A stretch of DNA of 6,076 nt from positions 1-6,076 of the forward strand of contig JAOPZP010000592.1 of the NCBI GenBank assembly GCA_025964055.1, in the 5' to 3' direction. Within the stretch, counting starts at the first letter, position 1, and each line of letters starts with the position of its first letter. Shown here piece after piece: positions 1 to 5,010 of this stretch. Source of the DNA: Conexibacter sp. Its GTDB lineage: Bacteria > Actinomycetota > Thermoleophilia > Solirubrobacterales > Solirubrobacteraceae. The notes under the pieces were generated by a model, which was not told the origin of the DNA, did no database searches, and saw only the letters and a list, made by a program, of their open reading frames with translations. Made by a program: the position numbers and the translations under genes.

Positions 1-683
1 AGCGGGGCGCGCGGCGAACGGACGTACTGGTACGCCGCGGCGCCGATCGTCGCGCCGGCAACGGGCCCGACGACGTAGATCCAGAAGTGCGTCCAGGTGC
101 CGGACGCCAGCGCGGGGCCGAACGAGCGAGCGGGGTTCATGCTCGCGCCCGACACGCCGCCGCCGACGAGGATGTCGAGCGTGACGACGCCGCCGATCGC
201 GATCGCCGCGCCGGCGCCGACGGCCCGGGTGTCGGTCGCCACGGCGACGATCACGAACATCAGCAACGCGCTCAGCAGCGCCTCGTACAGCAGGGCCGTC
301 GGCGTGGCGACCGCGGCGACGTTGGCGCCCAGCCCGCCGGGAGCATCCGGCCACGCGGCCAGGAGCACCCCGCCCGCGGCGGCCGCGCCGACGAGCTGGG
401 CCGCGATGTACGCCGCGGCCTCCCGGCGCGGGAAGTGCCGGGTGACGGTGAAGGCGATCGTCACCGCCGGGTTGATGTGCGCGCCGGAGAGATGGCCGGT
501 CGCGTAGATCAGCGCCATGACCGCCAGGCCCGAGACCGCGGCCTGCGCCGGCAGGCCGAGGACTGCGTGGTGCGACGCGGCGGCCGCGGCCGCCCCGCCG
601 ACGCAGAAGACGAGCGCGAACGCGGCGATCGCCTCGGTGACCGTGCGGCGCCCGAGATCGGGCGCTCCGCCGACGTCGCTCAC
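1..683 (-). CDS. Aquaporin-family (MIP) channel of the arsenic operon, 3' end cut by window
   Basis: Membrane channel for small neutral solutes, 227 residues visible. It starts at a GTG (683-681) whose GTGA overlaps the arsM stop by 4 nt, so translation is probably coupled; no good Shine-Dalgarno precedes it. Both pore motifs are present: NPAVT at residues 71-75, within GHLSGAHINPAVT, and NPARSFGP at 183-190. The last visible segment, about residues 200-221, looks like the sixth membrane helix, so probably only a short tail is missing. Ungapped alignment of the NPA regions with remembered E. coli AqpZ puts Ser51, Ile171, Ala180 and Arg186 at the four selectivity-filter positions. AqpZ has Phe/His/Thr/Arg there, so this is not a typical water channel and looks closer to metalloid-conducting channels. 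Being third gene after arsR and arsM suggests flux of arsenite or a neutral methylarsenical, as known for AqpS-type channels in bacterial ars operons. Family assignment is firm; substrate and direction are inferred. Confidence 0.93.
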   Translation of the reverse strand, partial: MSDVGGAPDLGRRTVTEAIAAFALVFCVGGAAAAAASHHAVLGLPAQAAVSGLAVMALIYATGHLSGAHINPAVTIAFTVTRHFPRREAAAYIAAQLVGAAAAGGVLLAAWPDAPGGLGANVAAVATPTALLYEALLSALLMFVIVAVATDTRAVGAGAAIAIGGVVTLDILVGGGVSGASMNPARSFGPALASGTWTHFWIYVVGPVAGATIGAAAYQYVRSPRAP

Positions 684-1483
684 GCCGCCCTGCGCGCCCG
701 CACGATCGCGGAGGAGGCGTGCTCGTGGACGCGGTGCGTCTCGGTGATCTCCACGTCGGCGAAGCCGGCCGCCCGCAGGCCGCGCTCGAACTCGGCGCGC
801 GTGAGCGCCCCGGCGATGCAGCCGGTCCAGGCGGCCATGTCGGCGCGCGTGGCTTCGTCCATGTCGGCGTCGGCCACGACGTCGGAGACGGCGAAGCGAC
901 CCCCCGGCCTCAGCACGCGGGCCGCCTCGGCGAACACCCGGTCCTTGTCTCCGGCGAGGTTGATGACGCAGTTGGAGATGACCACGTCGACGGCGCCGTC
1001 GGGCAGCGGGACCTCCTCGATGTACCCCTTCAGGAACTCGACGTTCCCCGCGCCGGCCCTGGCCGCGTTGGCTCGGGCGAGCTCCAGCATCTCGTCGGTC
1101 ATGTCCAACCCGTACGCCTTGCCGGTCGGCCCGACACGCTGCGCGGAGAGCAGCACGTCGGCGCCCGCACCGGATCCGAGGTCCAGGACGACCTCTCCCG
1201 CGTGGAGGTCGGCGACGGCGGTCGGCACGCCGCAGCCCAGCGATGCCGACACGGCGTCGGCCACGGCGCCGTCGGCCTCGACGCCCTCGTAGAGCGCGTC
1301 GCCGAAGACCTGCGCGCCGCGCGCGTCGGTCAGGGCGACCTCGGAGGCCCCGCAACAGCCGGACGAGCTGCCCGTCGCCGCAGCACGGGCGCTCGCGGCG
1401 TAGCGCTCACGGACGGCCTCGCGGACGTCGCGCCGGGGCGATGTCGGCTCCGTGCTGCAGCAGTTGGAGATCAGCTCAGCCAT
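680..1483 (-). CDS. arsM: Arsenite S-adenosylmethionine methyltransferase ArsM
   Basis: Cytosolic enzyme that methylates As(III) with S-adenosylmethionine to methylated, partly volatile arsenicals. The product is 267 residues. The SAM-binding glycine motif DLGSGAGAD is at 101-109, with the acidic residue after strand 2 in YGLDMTDEM (124-132). The three cysteines typical of ArsM are in the expected contexts: Cys84 in SLGCGVPT, Cys172 in SNCVINL (followed by DKDRV) and Cys222 in GCIAGAL. Two further vicinal pairs, Cys8-Cys9 and Cys43-Cys44, lie in the N-terminal part; one of these could supply the fourth conserved cysteine known from algal ArsM. The protein is short and ends soon after the arsenic-binding region, like many bacterial ArsMs. 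I chose the ATG at 1483 because AAGGAG lies 8 nt upstream. An open frame continues 50 codons further up but only overlaps arsR out of frame. The gene overlaps arsR by 13 bp and the channel gene by 4 bp. Confidence 0.96.
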   Translation of the reverse strand: MAELISNCCSTEPTSPRRDVREAVRERYAASARAAATGSSSGCCGASEVALTDARGAQVFGDALYEGVEADGAVADAVSASLGCGVPTAVADLHAGEVVLDLGSGAGADVLLSAQRVGPTGKAYGLDMTDEMLELARANAARAGAGNVEFLKGYIEEVPLPDGAVDVVISNCVINLAGDKDRVFAEAARVLRPGGRFAVSDVVADADMDEATRADMAAWTGCIAGALTRAEFERGLRAAGFADVEITETHRVHEHASSAIVRARRAA

Positions 1484-1824
1484 GTGATCAGCTCCTTGGT
1501 CGCGTCGGGAACGAGGAAGTAGTAGGCCCACAGGCCGCGACGCTCGGTCGCGACCAGGCCCGCGTCCACGAGGACCCGCAGATGCTTGGACAGCGCGGGC
1601 TGGGACATGTCGAAGAGCGGCAGCAGCTCGCACTGGCAGACCGCCTCAGGGGCGGCCTTGCGAAGGGTGTCGACGATCCGCAGGCGCGTCGGGTCGGCGA
1701 GCGCCTTGACCGTGGCGGCCAGCGCGACGGCGTCGCCGGCGCCGAGATCGGGCTCGACGGGAGCCACGCAGCAGCCGCCGGTCTGACGCTCGCGCGGGCG
1801 CAGGACGGGGAGGGCGGCGCTCAT
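1471..1824 (-). CDS. arsR: ArsR/SmtB-family arsenic-responsive repressor
   Basis: Winged-helix repressor of 117 residues that would release DNA on binding As(III), derepressing arsR-arsM-channel. The family core is clear: ALADPTRLRIVDTL at 41-54, the recognition helix around MSQPALSKHLRVL at 73-85 and the wing near TERRGLWAYYFL at 93-104. Candidate metalloid ligands are the vicinal Cys18-Cys19 and the pair Cys63-x-Cys65 (VCQCELL). In remembered family data, an N-terminal CC pair plus one helix cysteine is the site of the Corynebacterium-type ArsR, while CxC in the helix before the recognition helix resembles the E. coli plasmid R773 type; this protein has both. I chose the ATG at 1824 because a -10-like TATGTT ends 7 nt upstream, consistent with a leaderless mRNA. 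The in-frame ATG at 1836 and TTG at 1860 would lie within the promoter. Arsenic specificity is supported by arsM directly downstream. Confidence 0.95.
   Translation of the reverse strand: MSAALPVLRPRERQTGGCCVAPVEPDLGAGDAVALAATVKALADPTRLRIVDTLRKAAPEAVCQCELLPLFDMSQPALSKHLRVLVDAGLVATERRGLWAYYFLVPDATKELITWLS
1492..1497 (-). promoter_or_regulatory. Shine-Dalgarno sequence of arsM
   Basis: The minus strand reads AAGGAG, then 8 nt, then the arsM ATG at 1483. The site lies inside the 3' end of arsR and decides the arsM start. It contrasts with the apparent lack of such sites before the promoter-proximal genes of this window. Confidence 0.85.
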
Positions 1825-1831
1825 GACCGCG

Positions 1832-1860
1832 AACATACACAACCGTTTGGTTATGAGCAA
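1832..1860 (-). promoter_or_regulatory. arsR operon promoter, probably giving a leaderless transcript
   Basis: On the minus strand a -35-like TTGCTC (1860-1855) is followed after exactly 17 nt by a -10-like TATGTT (1837-1832). The arsR ATG begins 7 nt after the -10 box, where transcription would be expected to start, so the mRNA should have little or no leader. The match to the vegetative consensus is moderate (3/6 and 4/6); spacing and position make the call. Confidence 0.7.
1841..1852. promoter_or_regulatory. Candidate ArsR operator
   Basis: The plus strand reads AACC-GTTT-GGTT, a perfect 4-bp inverted repeat. With one mismatch on each side it extends to 1838-1855 (CAcAACC / GGTTaTG). It lies wholly within the 17-nt spacer between the proposed arsR -35 and -10 boxes, where a bound ArsR dimer would block RNA polymerase. 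Operator function is inferred from position and symmetry. Confidence 0.55.
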
Positions 1861-1880
1861 GCCATCCGGTTATGGATGGC
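1861..1880. terminator. Inverted repeat between the MFS gene and arsR: terminator hairpin or second regulator site
   Basis: Perfect 7-bp arms GCCATCC and GGATGGC enclose a 6-nt loop (GGTTAT on the plus strand). It starts 15 nt beyond the MFS stop codon and directly abuts the arsR -35 box. There is no T-run after it, so a classical intrinsic terminator for the MFS gene is only one option. The loop repeats the ATAACC found in the candidate ArsR operator, 19 nt away on the same face order, so an auxiliary ArsR site is the other option. Confidence 0.45.
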
Positions 1881-1895
1881 TGGGCGACGGGTCGC

Positions 1896-3383
1896 TCAGC
1901 CCTCGAGGCGCTGCAGACCGGCGGCGGCGAGCTCGCCCTCTTCGATCGCGCGCTCGTCGGCGGCGCGGGCGCGCGCCGGGGACGGCGCCGGCGCGGCCGC
2001 GGGCGTCGCCAGGCTGTCGCCGGGCAGCACCCAGGCGACCACCGCGGCCAGGAGGCACAGGCCCGCGCCGACCACGAACGTCGAGGAGTATGCGGCCGGC
2101 GTGGGCGCGCCGTCGGTGCCGCCGAAGGCGCGCAGGAGCGTCACGGCGAGCCCGCTGCCGATCGAGAACCCGACGTACCGGCTCACCTGGTAGAAGCTCA
2201 TCGCGCTGCTGGTCTCGTGCTGCGGCACGGCGCCGACGATCAGGCCCGGCATGGCGGCGAACGTGAACCCGAGGCCGAGGCCCACGAGGCCCATCGTCAC
2301 GAACGCCTCCCACAGCGCGTCGCCGGTGGCCGCGAAGAACAGCATCCCGAGGGCGATCACCGTCGCGCCGATGGGGATCGTCGCGCGCGGCCCCGCGTGG
2401 CGGCGCGCGAACGGCACGGCGCGACTCGAGACCACCGACAACGCCGAGAAGGGCAGCAGCGCCAGCCCCGCGACGAAGACCGACTGGTCGATGCCCGACG
2501 GGAGCTGGACGACCTGGGTCATCAGGGAGATCCCGAGGTACATCGCGATGCCGAGGACGAGCCCGGTCACGTTCGCGGTCAGCACGGCGCGGCGCGCGAC
2601 GAGGCGCAGCTCGACCAGCGGTGCCTCGACGCGGAGCTCGTTGAACGTCCACAGGACCAGCAGGAGGATCGAAAGGGCCAGCAGCCCCACGGTCGCTGCC
2701 GAGCCCCAGCCCCAGGCGGTGCCCTTCTCGAGCGCGAGCAGGAGCGCCAACACGCCCCCGCCGATCAGCACGGCGCCGCGCAGGTCCAGCGACGACGCGC
2801 GCGCCGGCGCGGCGGGGGAGGGGACGAAGAACGCGGCCAGGACGAGCGCCGCACCGCTGGCGACCGCGCCGAACCAGAAGGCCGCCGACGCATCGAGGTG
2901 CTGGGCGATGAACCCGGTGATCGGATAGCCGAGCCCGACGCCGACCGCGCCGATGACCGAGAGCAGTGCAATGATCTGACCGGCACGCAGGGGCGGCAGG
3001 TGATCGCGCGCCGACGCCATGGTCAGCGGCATGAGCGCCAGTCCGAGGCCCTGCAGCGCGCGGCCGGCGACGAGGACGGGAAGGCTGCCGGCCAGCGCGG
3101 CGGTCGCGCCGCCCAGCGTGACGATGCTCAGGCACACGAGCAGCACGGTCCTGCGGTGCGGGCCGTCGCCGAGCCGACCGACGAGCGGCGAGGCGACCGC
3201 GCCCACCAGCAGCGTGGCGGTCAGCGACCACTGCGTCGCCCCCAGGCTGGCGTGCAGCTCACGGGCGATCGTCGGGATCAGCGGGGCGCCGAGCGAGCTG
3301 ATCACCGAGACGACCAGGCCGATGGCGAGCAGGCTCGGGACGTAGGCGCGGGTCAGCGGGGATCGGCGGAAAGCGGAGGGCAC
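1896..3383 (-). CDS. MFS drug/metabolite exporter, DHA2 type with about 14 helices
   Basis: Proton-driven inner-membrane exporter of 495 residues. Hydrophobic segments from about residue 13 to 453 fit 14 helices, as in the DHA2 (EmrB/QacA-like) family. The loop 2-3 motif of the superfamily is at 69-78 (GRLGDGPHRR). The helix 4 region carries AGRALQGLG (106-114) and helix 5 a GVGLGYPITG variant (148-157) of the antiporter motif. The C-terminal tail from about 455 is an Ala/Pro-rich, then acidic, cytosolic stretch of about 40 residues. The start is a GTG at 3383; a perfect TATAAT ends 8 nt upstream and no Shine-Dalgarno is present, again suggesting a leaderless mRNA. It is divergent from a marR gene with a shared palindromic region, so it is probably repressed by that MarR and induced by its substrate. 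The substrate is unknown. Proximity to arsR does not make it an arsenic pump, since its own promoter and regulator lie on the other side. Confidence 0.93.
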   Translation of the reverse strand: MPSAFRRSPLTRAYVPSLLAIGLVVSVISSLGAPLIPTIARELHASLGATQWSLTATLLVGAVASPLVGRLGDGPHRRTVLLVCLSIVTLGGATAALAGSLPVLVAGRALQGLGLALMPLTMASARDHLPPLRAGQIIALLSVIGAVGVGLGYPITGFIAQHLDASAAFWFGAVASGAALVLAAFFVPSPAAPARASSLDLRGAVLIGGGVLALLLALEKGTAWGWGSAATVGLLALSILLLVLWTFNELRVEAPLVELRLVARRAVLTANVTGLVLGIAMYLGISLMTQVVQLPSGIDQSVFVAGLALLPFSALSVVSSRAVPFARRHAGPRATIPIGATVIALGMLFFAATGDALWEAFVTMGLVGLGLGFTFAAMPGLIVGAVPQHETSSAMSFYQVSRYVGFSIGSGLAVTLLRAFGGTDGAPTPAAYSSTFVVGAGLCLLAAVVAWVLPGDSLATPAAAPAPSPARARAADERAIEEGELAAAGLQRLEG

Positions 3384-3391
3384 GTCCCCGC

Positions 3392-3397
3392 ATTATA
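3392..3397 (-). promoter_or_regulatory. -10 box of the MFS gene
   Basis: The minus strand reads a perfect TATAAT, 8 nt before the GTG start at 3383. The position 17 nt upstream holds AGGCTA, a poor -35, so the promoter may depend mainly on its -10 or on an activator. The candidate MarR operator overlaps the box by 2 bp. Confidence 0.65.
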
Positions 3398-3416
3398 CAG
3401 GCCGCCTGTACAGGTA
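3396..3416. promoter_or_regulatory. Candidate MarR operator with overlapping palindromes
   Basis: Two perfect palindromes overlap. TACAGGC-c-GCCTGTA spans 3396-3410 and CCTGTACAGG spans 3405-3414. Together they give three ACAGG/CCTGT half-sites in 21 bp. The block touches the MFS -10 box on one side and covers the place of the marR -35 on the other, so one bound regulator could silence both promoters. This is the expected arrangement for an autoregulated divergent MarR-exporter pair; binding is inferred. Confidence 0.65.
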
Positions 3417-3434
3417 GCCTCCGCAATCGTCGTC

Positions 3435-3440
3435 TACACT
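3435..3440 (+). promoter_or_regulatory. -10 box of the marR gene
   Basis: TACACT lies 7 nt before the marR ATG at 3448, with no Shine-Dalgarno between them, consistent with a leaderless transcript. The region 17 nt upstream (3412-3417, AGGTAG) is a weak -35 and falls inside the palindromic operator. Confidence 0.55.
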
Positions 3441-3447
3441 CAGCGCC

Positions 3448-3876
3448 ATGGCCGCCCGGGCACCGTCCACGTCGCTGCTCGCGCACGATCTGCGCGAGAC
3501 CGTCGGCCGCTTCGTCCGGCGGCTGCGCACCGAGCCCGGGCCGCCGGTCCCGCTGCTCACCGTCCTGAGCCGGCTGTCGCGCGAGGGGCCGGCAAGCATC
3601 AGCGACCTCGCGGCTGCCGAGCGGATGCGCCCGCAGTCGATGGCCCAGACGGTCCGCGAGCTCGAGACCGCGGGGCTGGTCTCCCGCCGCCCGGATCCGC
3701 AGGACGGCCGCCGCTCGTTCGTCGAGCTGACCGCGGCCGGCGTGGCGAAGCTCGAGGCGACGCAGGCCGCGCGCGAGGACTGGCTCAACCAGACCCTCGA
3801 AGCCGAGCTCGACGCCGACGAGCGCGAGCTGCTGCGCCGGGCGCTGGCGCTGCTGGACCGCATGGCCGAAGCCTGA
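3448..3876 (+). CDS. MarR-family transcriptional regulator
   Basis: Dimeric winged-helix regulator of 142 residues, a usual MarR length. The DNA-binding core is visible as ISDLAAAERMRPQSMAQTV (about 51-69), followed by RELETAGLVSRRPDPQDGRR (70-89), which carries the conserved wing Asp/Arg-Arg, and then FVELTAAG (91-98). The N-terminal helix (about 9-28) and the C-terminal helices (about 104-140) would form the dimer interface. There is no cysteine, so thiol-based sensing of the OhrR kind is excluded and a small-molecule ligand is more likely. It is divergent from the MFS exporter gene over 64 bp containing the candidate operator, so it probably represses both the exporter and itself. The inducer is unknown. 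It ends 17 nt from the convergent dehydrogenase gene. Confidence 0.93.
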   Translation: MAARAPSTSLLAHDLRETVGRFVRRLRTEPGPPVPLLTVLSRLSREGPASISDLAAAERMRPQSMAQTVRELETAGLVSRRPDPQDGRRSFVELTAAGVAKLEATQAAREDWLNQTLEAELDADERELLRRALALLDRMAEA

Positions 3877-3893
3877 GGGGCTGGAGCCGCCGA
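3877..3893. other. Short convergent gap between marR and the dehydrogenase gene
   Basis: Only 17 nt separate the two stop codons. A 4-bp GGCT/AGCC hairpin with a 2-nt loop can be drawn at 3879-3888 but is too small to call a terminator. Confidence 0.4.
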
Positions 3894-4910
3894 TCACCGT
3901 GCCGCCGTCTCCGAATGGGGGTCGGCGCCGGCCGATCGCACGCCGACGCTCCGCGCGGCCTCGCGCAGCGTCGCGGCGCTGTGCGCGAAGGCGCGTCGCT
4001 CGGCCTCCGACATGCTCGGCTCCAGCGCGCCCGCCGCGCCCGCGCGCCCGACGACGGTCGGCAGCGCGATCGTCACGCCGTAGTCCTCGCGGTACGCGGC
4101 CACCGGGAGCACCACGCGCTCGTCGCGCAGGATGGCCTCGGTGATCCGCGCGCACGCGACGCCGATGCCGAACCGGCTGGCGTCGTTGCCCTCGATGATC
4201 GTGATGTTGGCGAAGCGGACCTCGTGCTCGATCTGGTGGCGGAGATCGTCGAGCGAGCGGTCCGGGCCCAGCGCGTCGGCCAGCGGCGTGCCCGCGATGC
4301 GCACCGACGACCACAACATGACCTCGGTCGTGCCGTGCTCGCCCACGACGAGGCCCTCGACCGCGGACGGGTGGACGCCGAGCGCCGCCGCCACGTGCAC
4401 GCGGAAGCGCAGCGTGTCGATCGTCGTCCCGGTGCTGAGCACGCGGTCGTGCCCGGCGAGCGCGCGGGTCAGGTCGGCCAGCGGATCGGGCGGGTCGGTG
4501 ACGGCGACGAGGACGGCCTCGGGCGCGACGGCGACGATGCGGGGGACGACGTCGCGGTAGACCCAGGCGTTGGTCTCCAGCAGCTTCAGCCGGCCGCGGC
4601 CGTCGTCGCGGTTCGTCGCGCCGCCGCCCTTCTCGTTGACGCCGGCGCAGATGAGGACGACGGCGGCGCCGGCGAGGTCGCTCCAGTCGCCGCGGTCGAT
4701 CGCCACGGTGGCTGACAGGGGCACGCCGTAGCGCATGTCGGTCGCCGCGGCGGTCGCGCGCTCGGCGGTGCGGTCCACGAGCACGATCTCGCGGGCCGAG
4801 CCGCGCAGCATCAGCGCGAATGCGCAGGCCTGGCCGACCGCGCCGACGCCGACGACGCCGACCTTGTCGCGGATGCCGGCGGGGGAGAAGCCGTTGATGT
4901 CCATGGCCAT
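3894..4910 (-). CDS. Lactate/malate dehydrogenase-family NAD-dependent 2-hydroxyacid dehydrogenase
   Basis: Cytosolic oxidoreductase expected to interconvert a 2-hydroxyacid and a 2-ketoacid with NAD(H); 338 residues. The nucleotide fold shows GVGAVG at 21-26 and an acidic Asp46 after strand 2 (VLVDR), which favours NAD over NADP. The catalytic residues are present: Asp165 and Arg168 in TGTTIDTLR, and His192 in GEHGTT. Two features are atypical. The substrate loop (about 90-113) reads AGVNEKGGGATNRDDG and then GRLKLLETN, longer and different from the usual lactate (QKPGETR) or malate (RKPGMTR) loop. The usual NPVD asparagine motif is TDPPDP, with Asp138 in place of Asn. Real substrate specificity is therefore open. 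The start is ATG 4910 or the in-frame ATG 4904; neither has a Shine-Dalgarno. An open frame runs 34 codons further up but those residues do not look like the family N-terminus. It is divergent from the sulfite oxidase gene. Confidence 0.9.
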   Translation of the reverse strand: MAMDINGFSPAGIRDKVGVVGVGAVGQACAFALMLRGSAREIVLVDRTAERATAAATDMRYGVPLSATVAIDRGDWSDLAGAAVVLICAGVNEKGGGATNRDDGRGRLKLLETNAWVYRDVVPRIVAVAPEAVLVAVTDPPDPLADLTRALAGHDRVLSTGTTIDTLRFRVHVAAALGVHPSAVEGLVVGEHGTTEVMLWSSVRIAGTPLADALGPDRSLDDLRHQIEHEVRFANITIIEGNDASRFGIGVACARITEAILRDERVVLPVAAYREDYGVTIALPTVVGRAGAAGALEPSMSEAERRAFAHSAATLREAARSVGVRSAGADPHSETAAR

Positions 4911-4923
4911 GGTGTTTGCGCCA

Positions 4924-4958
4924 CAGGTCGACCTGGTCCAACAACGATGAACGACCTG
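4924..4958. promoter_or_regulatory. Palindrome and repeated half-site between the dehydrogenase and sulfite oxidase genes
   Basis: CAGGTCGACCTG at 4924-4935 is a perfect 12-bp palindrome, starting 14 nt upstream of the dehydrogenase ATG at 4910. A third copy of the half-site, CGACCTG, recurs at 4952-4958, offset 23 nt from the copy at 4929-4935. The arrangement suggests binding by a dimeric regulator that is not encoded in this window. No convincing -10/-35 pair for the dehydrogenase gene was found nearby, so its promoter remains unplaced. Confidence 0.4.
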
Positions 4959-4998
4959 CCGATAGCGCTTGCCTGTGAGAACCGGCGGGCGCGGCGCG

Positions 4999-5004
4999 TA
5001 CGCT
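4999..5004 (+). promoter_or_regulatory. -10 box of the sulfite oxidase-family gene
   Basis: TACGCT (TAnnnT) lies 6 nt before the ATG at 5011, with no Shine-Dalgarno. It has the same geometry as the other promoter-proximal genes here. No good -35 is evident at the standard distance. Confidence 0.45.
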
Positions 5005-5010
5005 CGTCGC

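Noticed and set aside
87..1522. Plus-strand open frames of 401, 267 and 136 codons over the aquaporin and arsM genes
   Set aside because: They are antisense to genes with clear NPA and ArsM cysteine motifs and show no recognisable domains.
1484..1633. A 50-residue N-terminal extension of ArsM
   Set aside because: It is Arg/Ala-rich out-of-frame arsR sequence, and the ATG at 1483 has a good AAGGAG at the right spacing.
1825..1860. Upstream starts for ArsR at the TTG (1860) or ATG (1836)
   Set aside because: These codons coincide with the proposed -35 and -10 boxes, and the added residues do not resemble the family N-terminus.
1896..3383. The MFS exporter as part of the arsenic operon (arsenical efflux)
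   Set aside because: It lies upstream of the arsR promoter, has its own TATAAT promoter and shares an operator with a divergent marR, so the layout argues for a separate unit. It does not resemble ArsB or Acr3.
3874..3900. Bidirectional terminator between the convergent marR and dehydrogenase genes
   Set aside because: Only a 4-bp stem with a 2-nt loop and no T-run can be found in the 17-nt gap.
1872..4715. A 947-codon open frame on the plus strand, and a 625-codon open frame on the minus strand at 3259-5136
   Set aside because: Both run opposite to or out of frame with well-recognised genes, have Arg/Ala/Gly-rich composition with no family motif, and arise because GC-rich codons rarely give stops in shadow frames.
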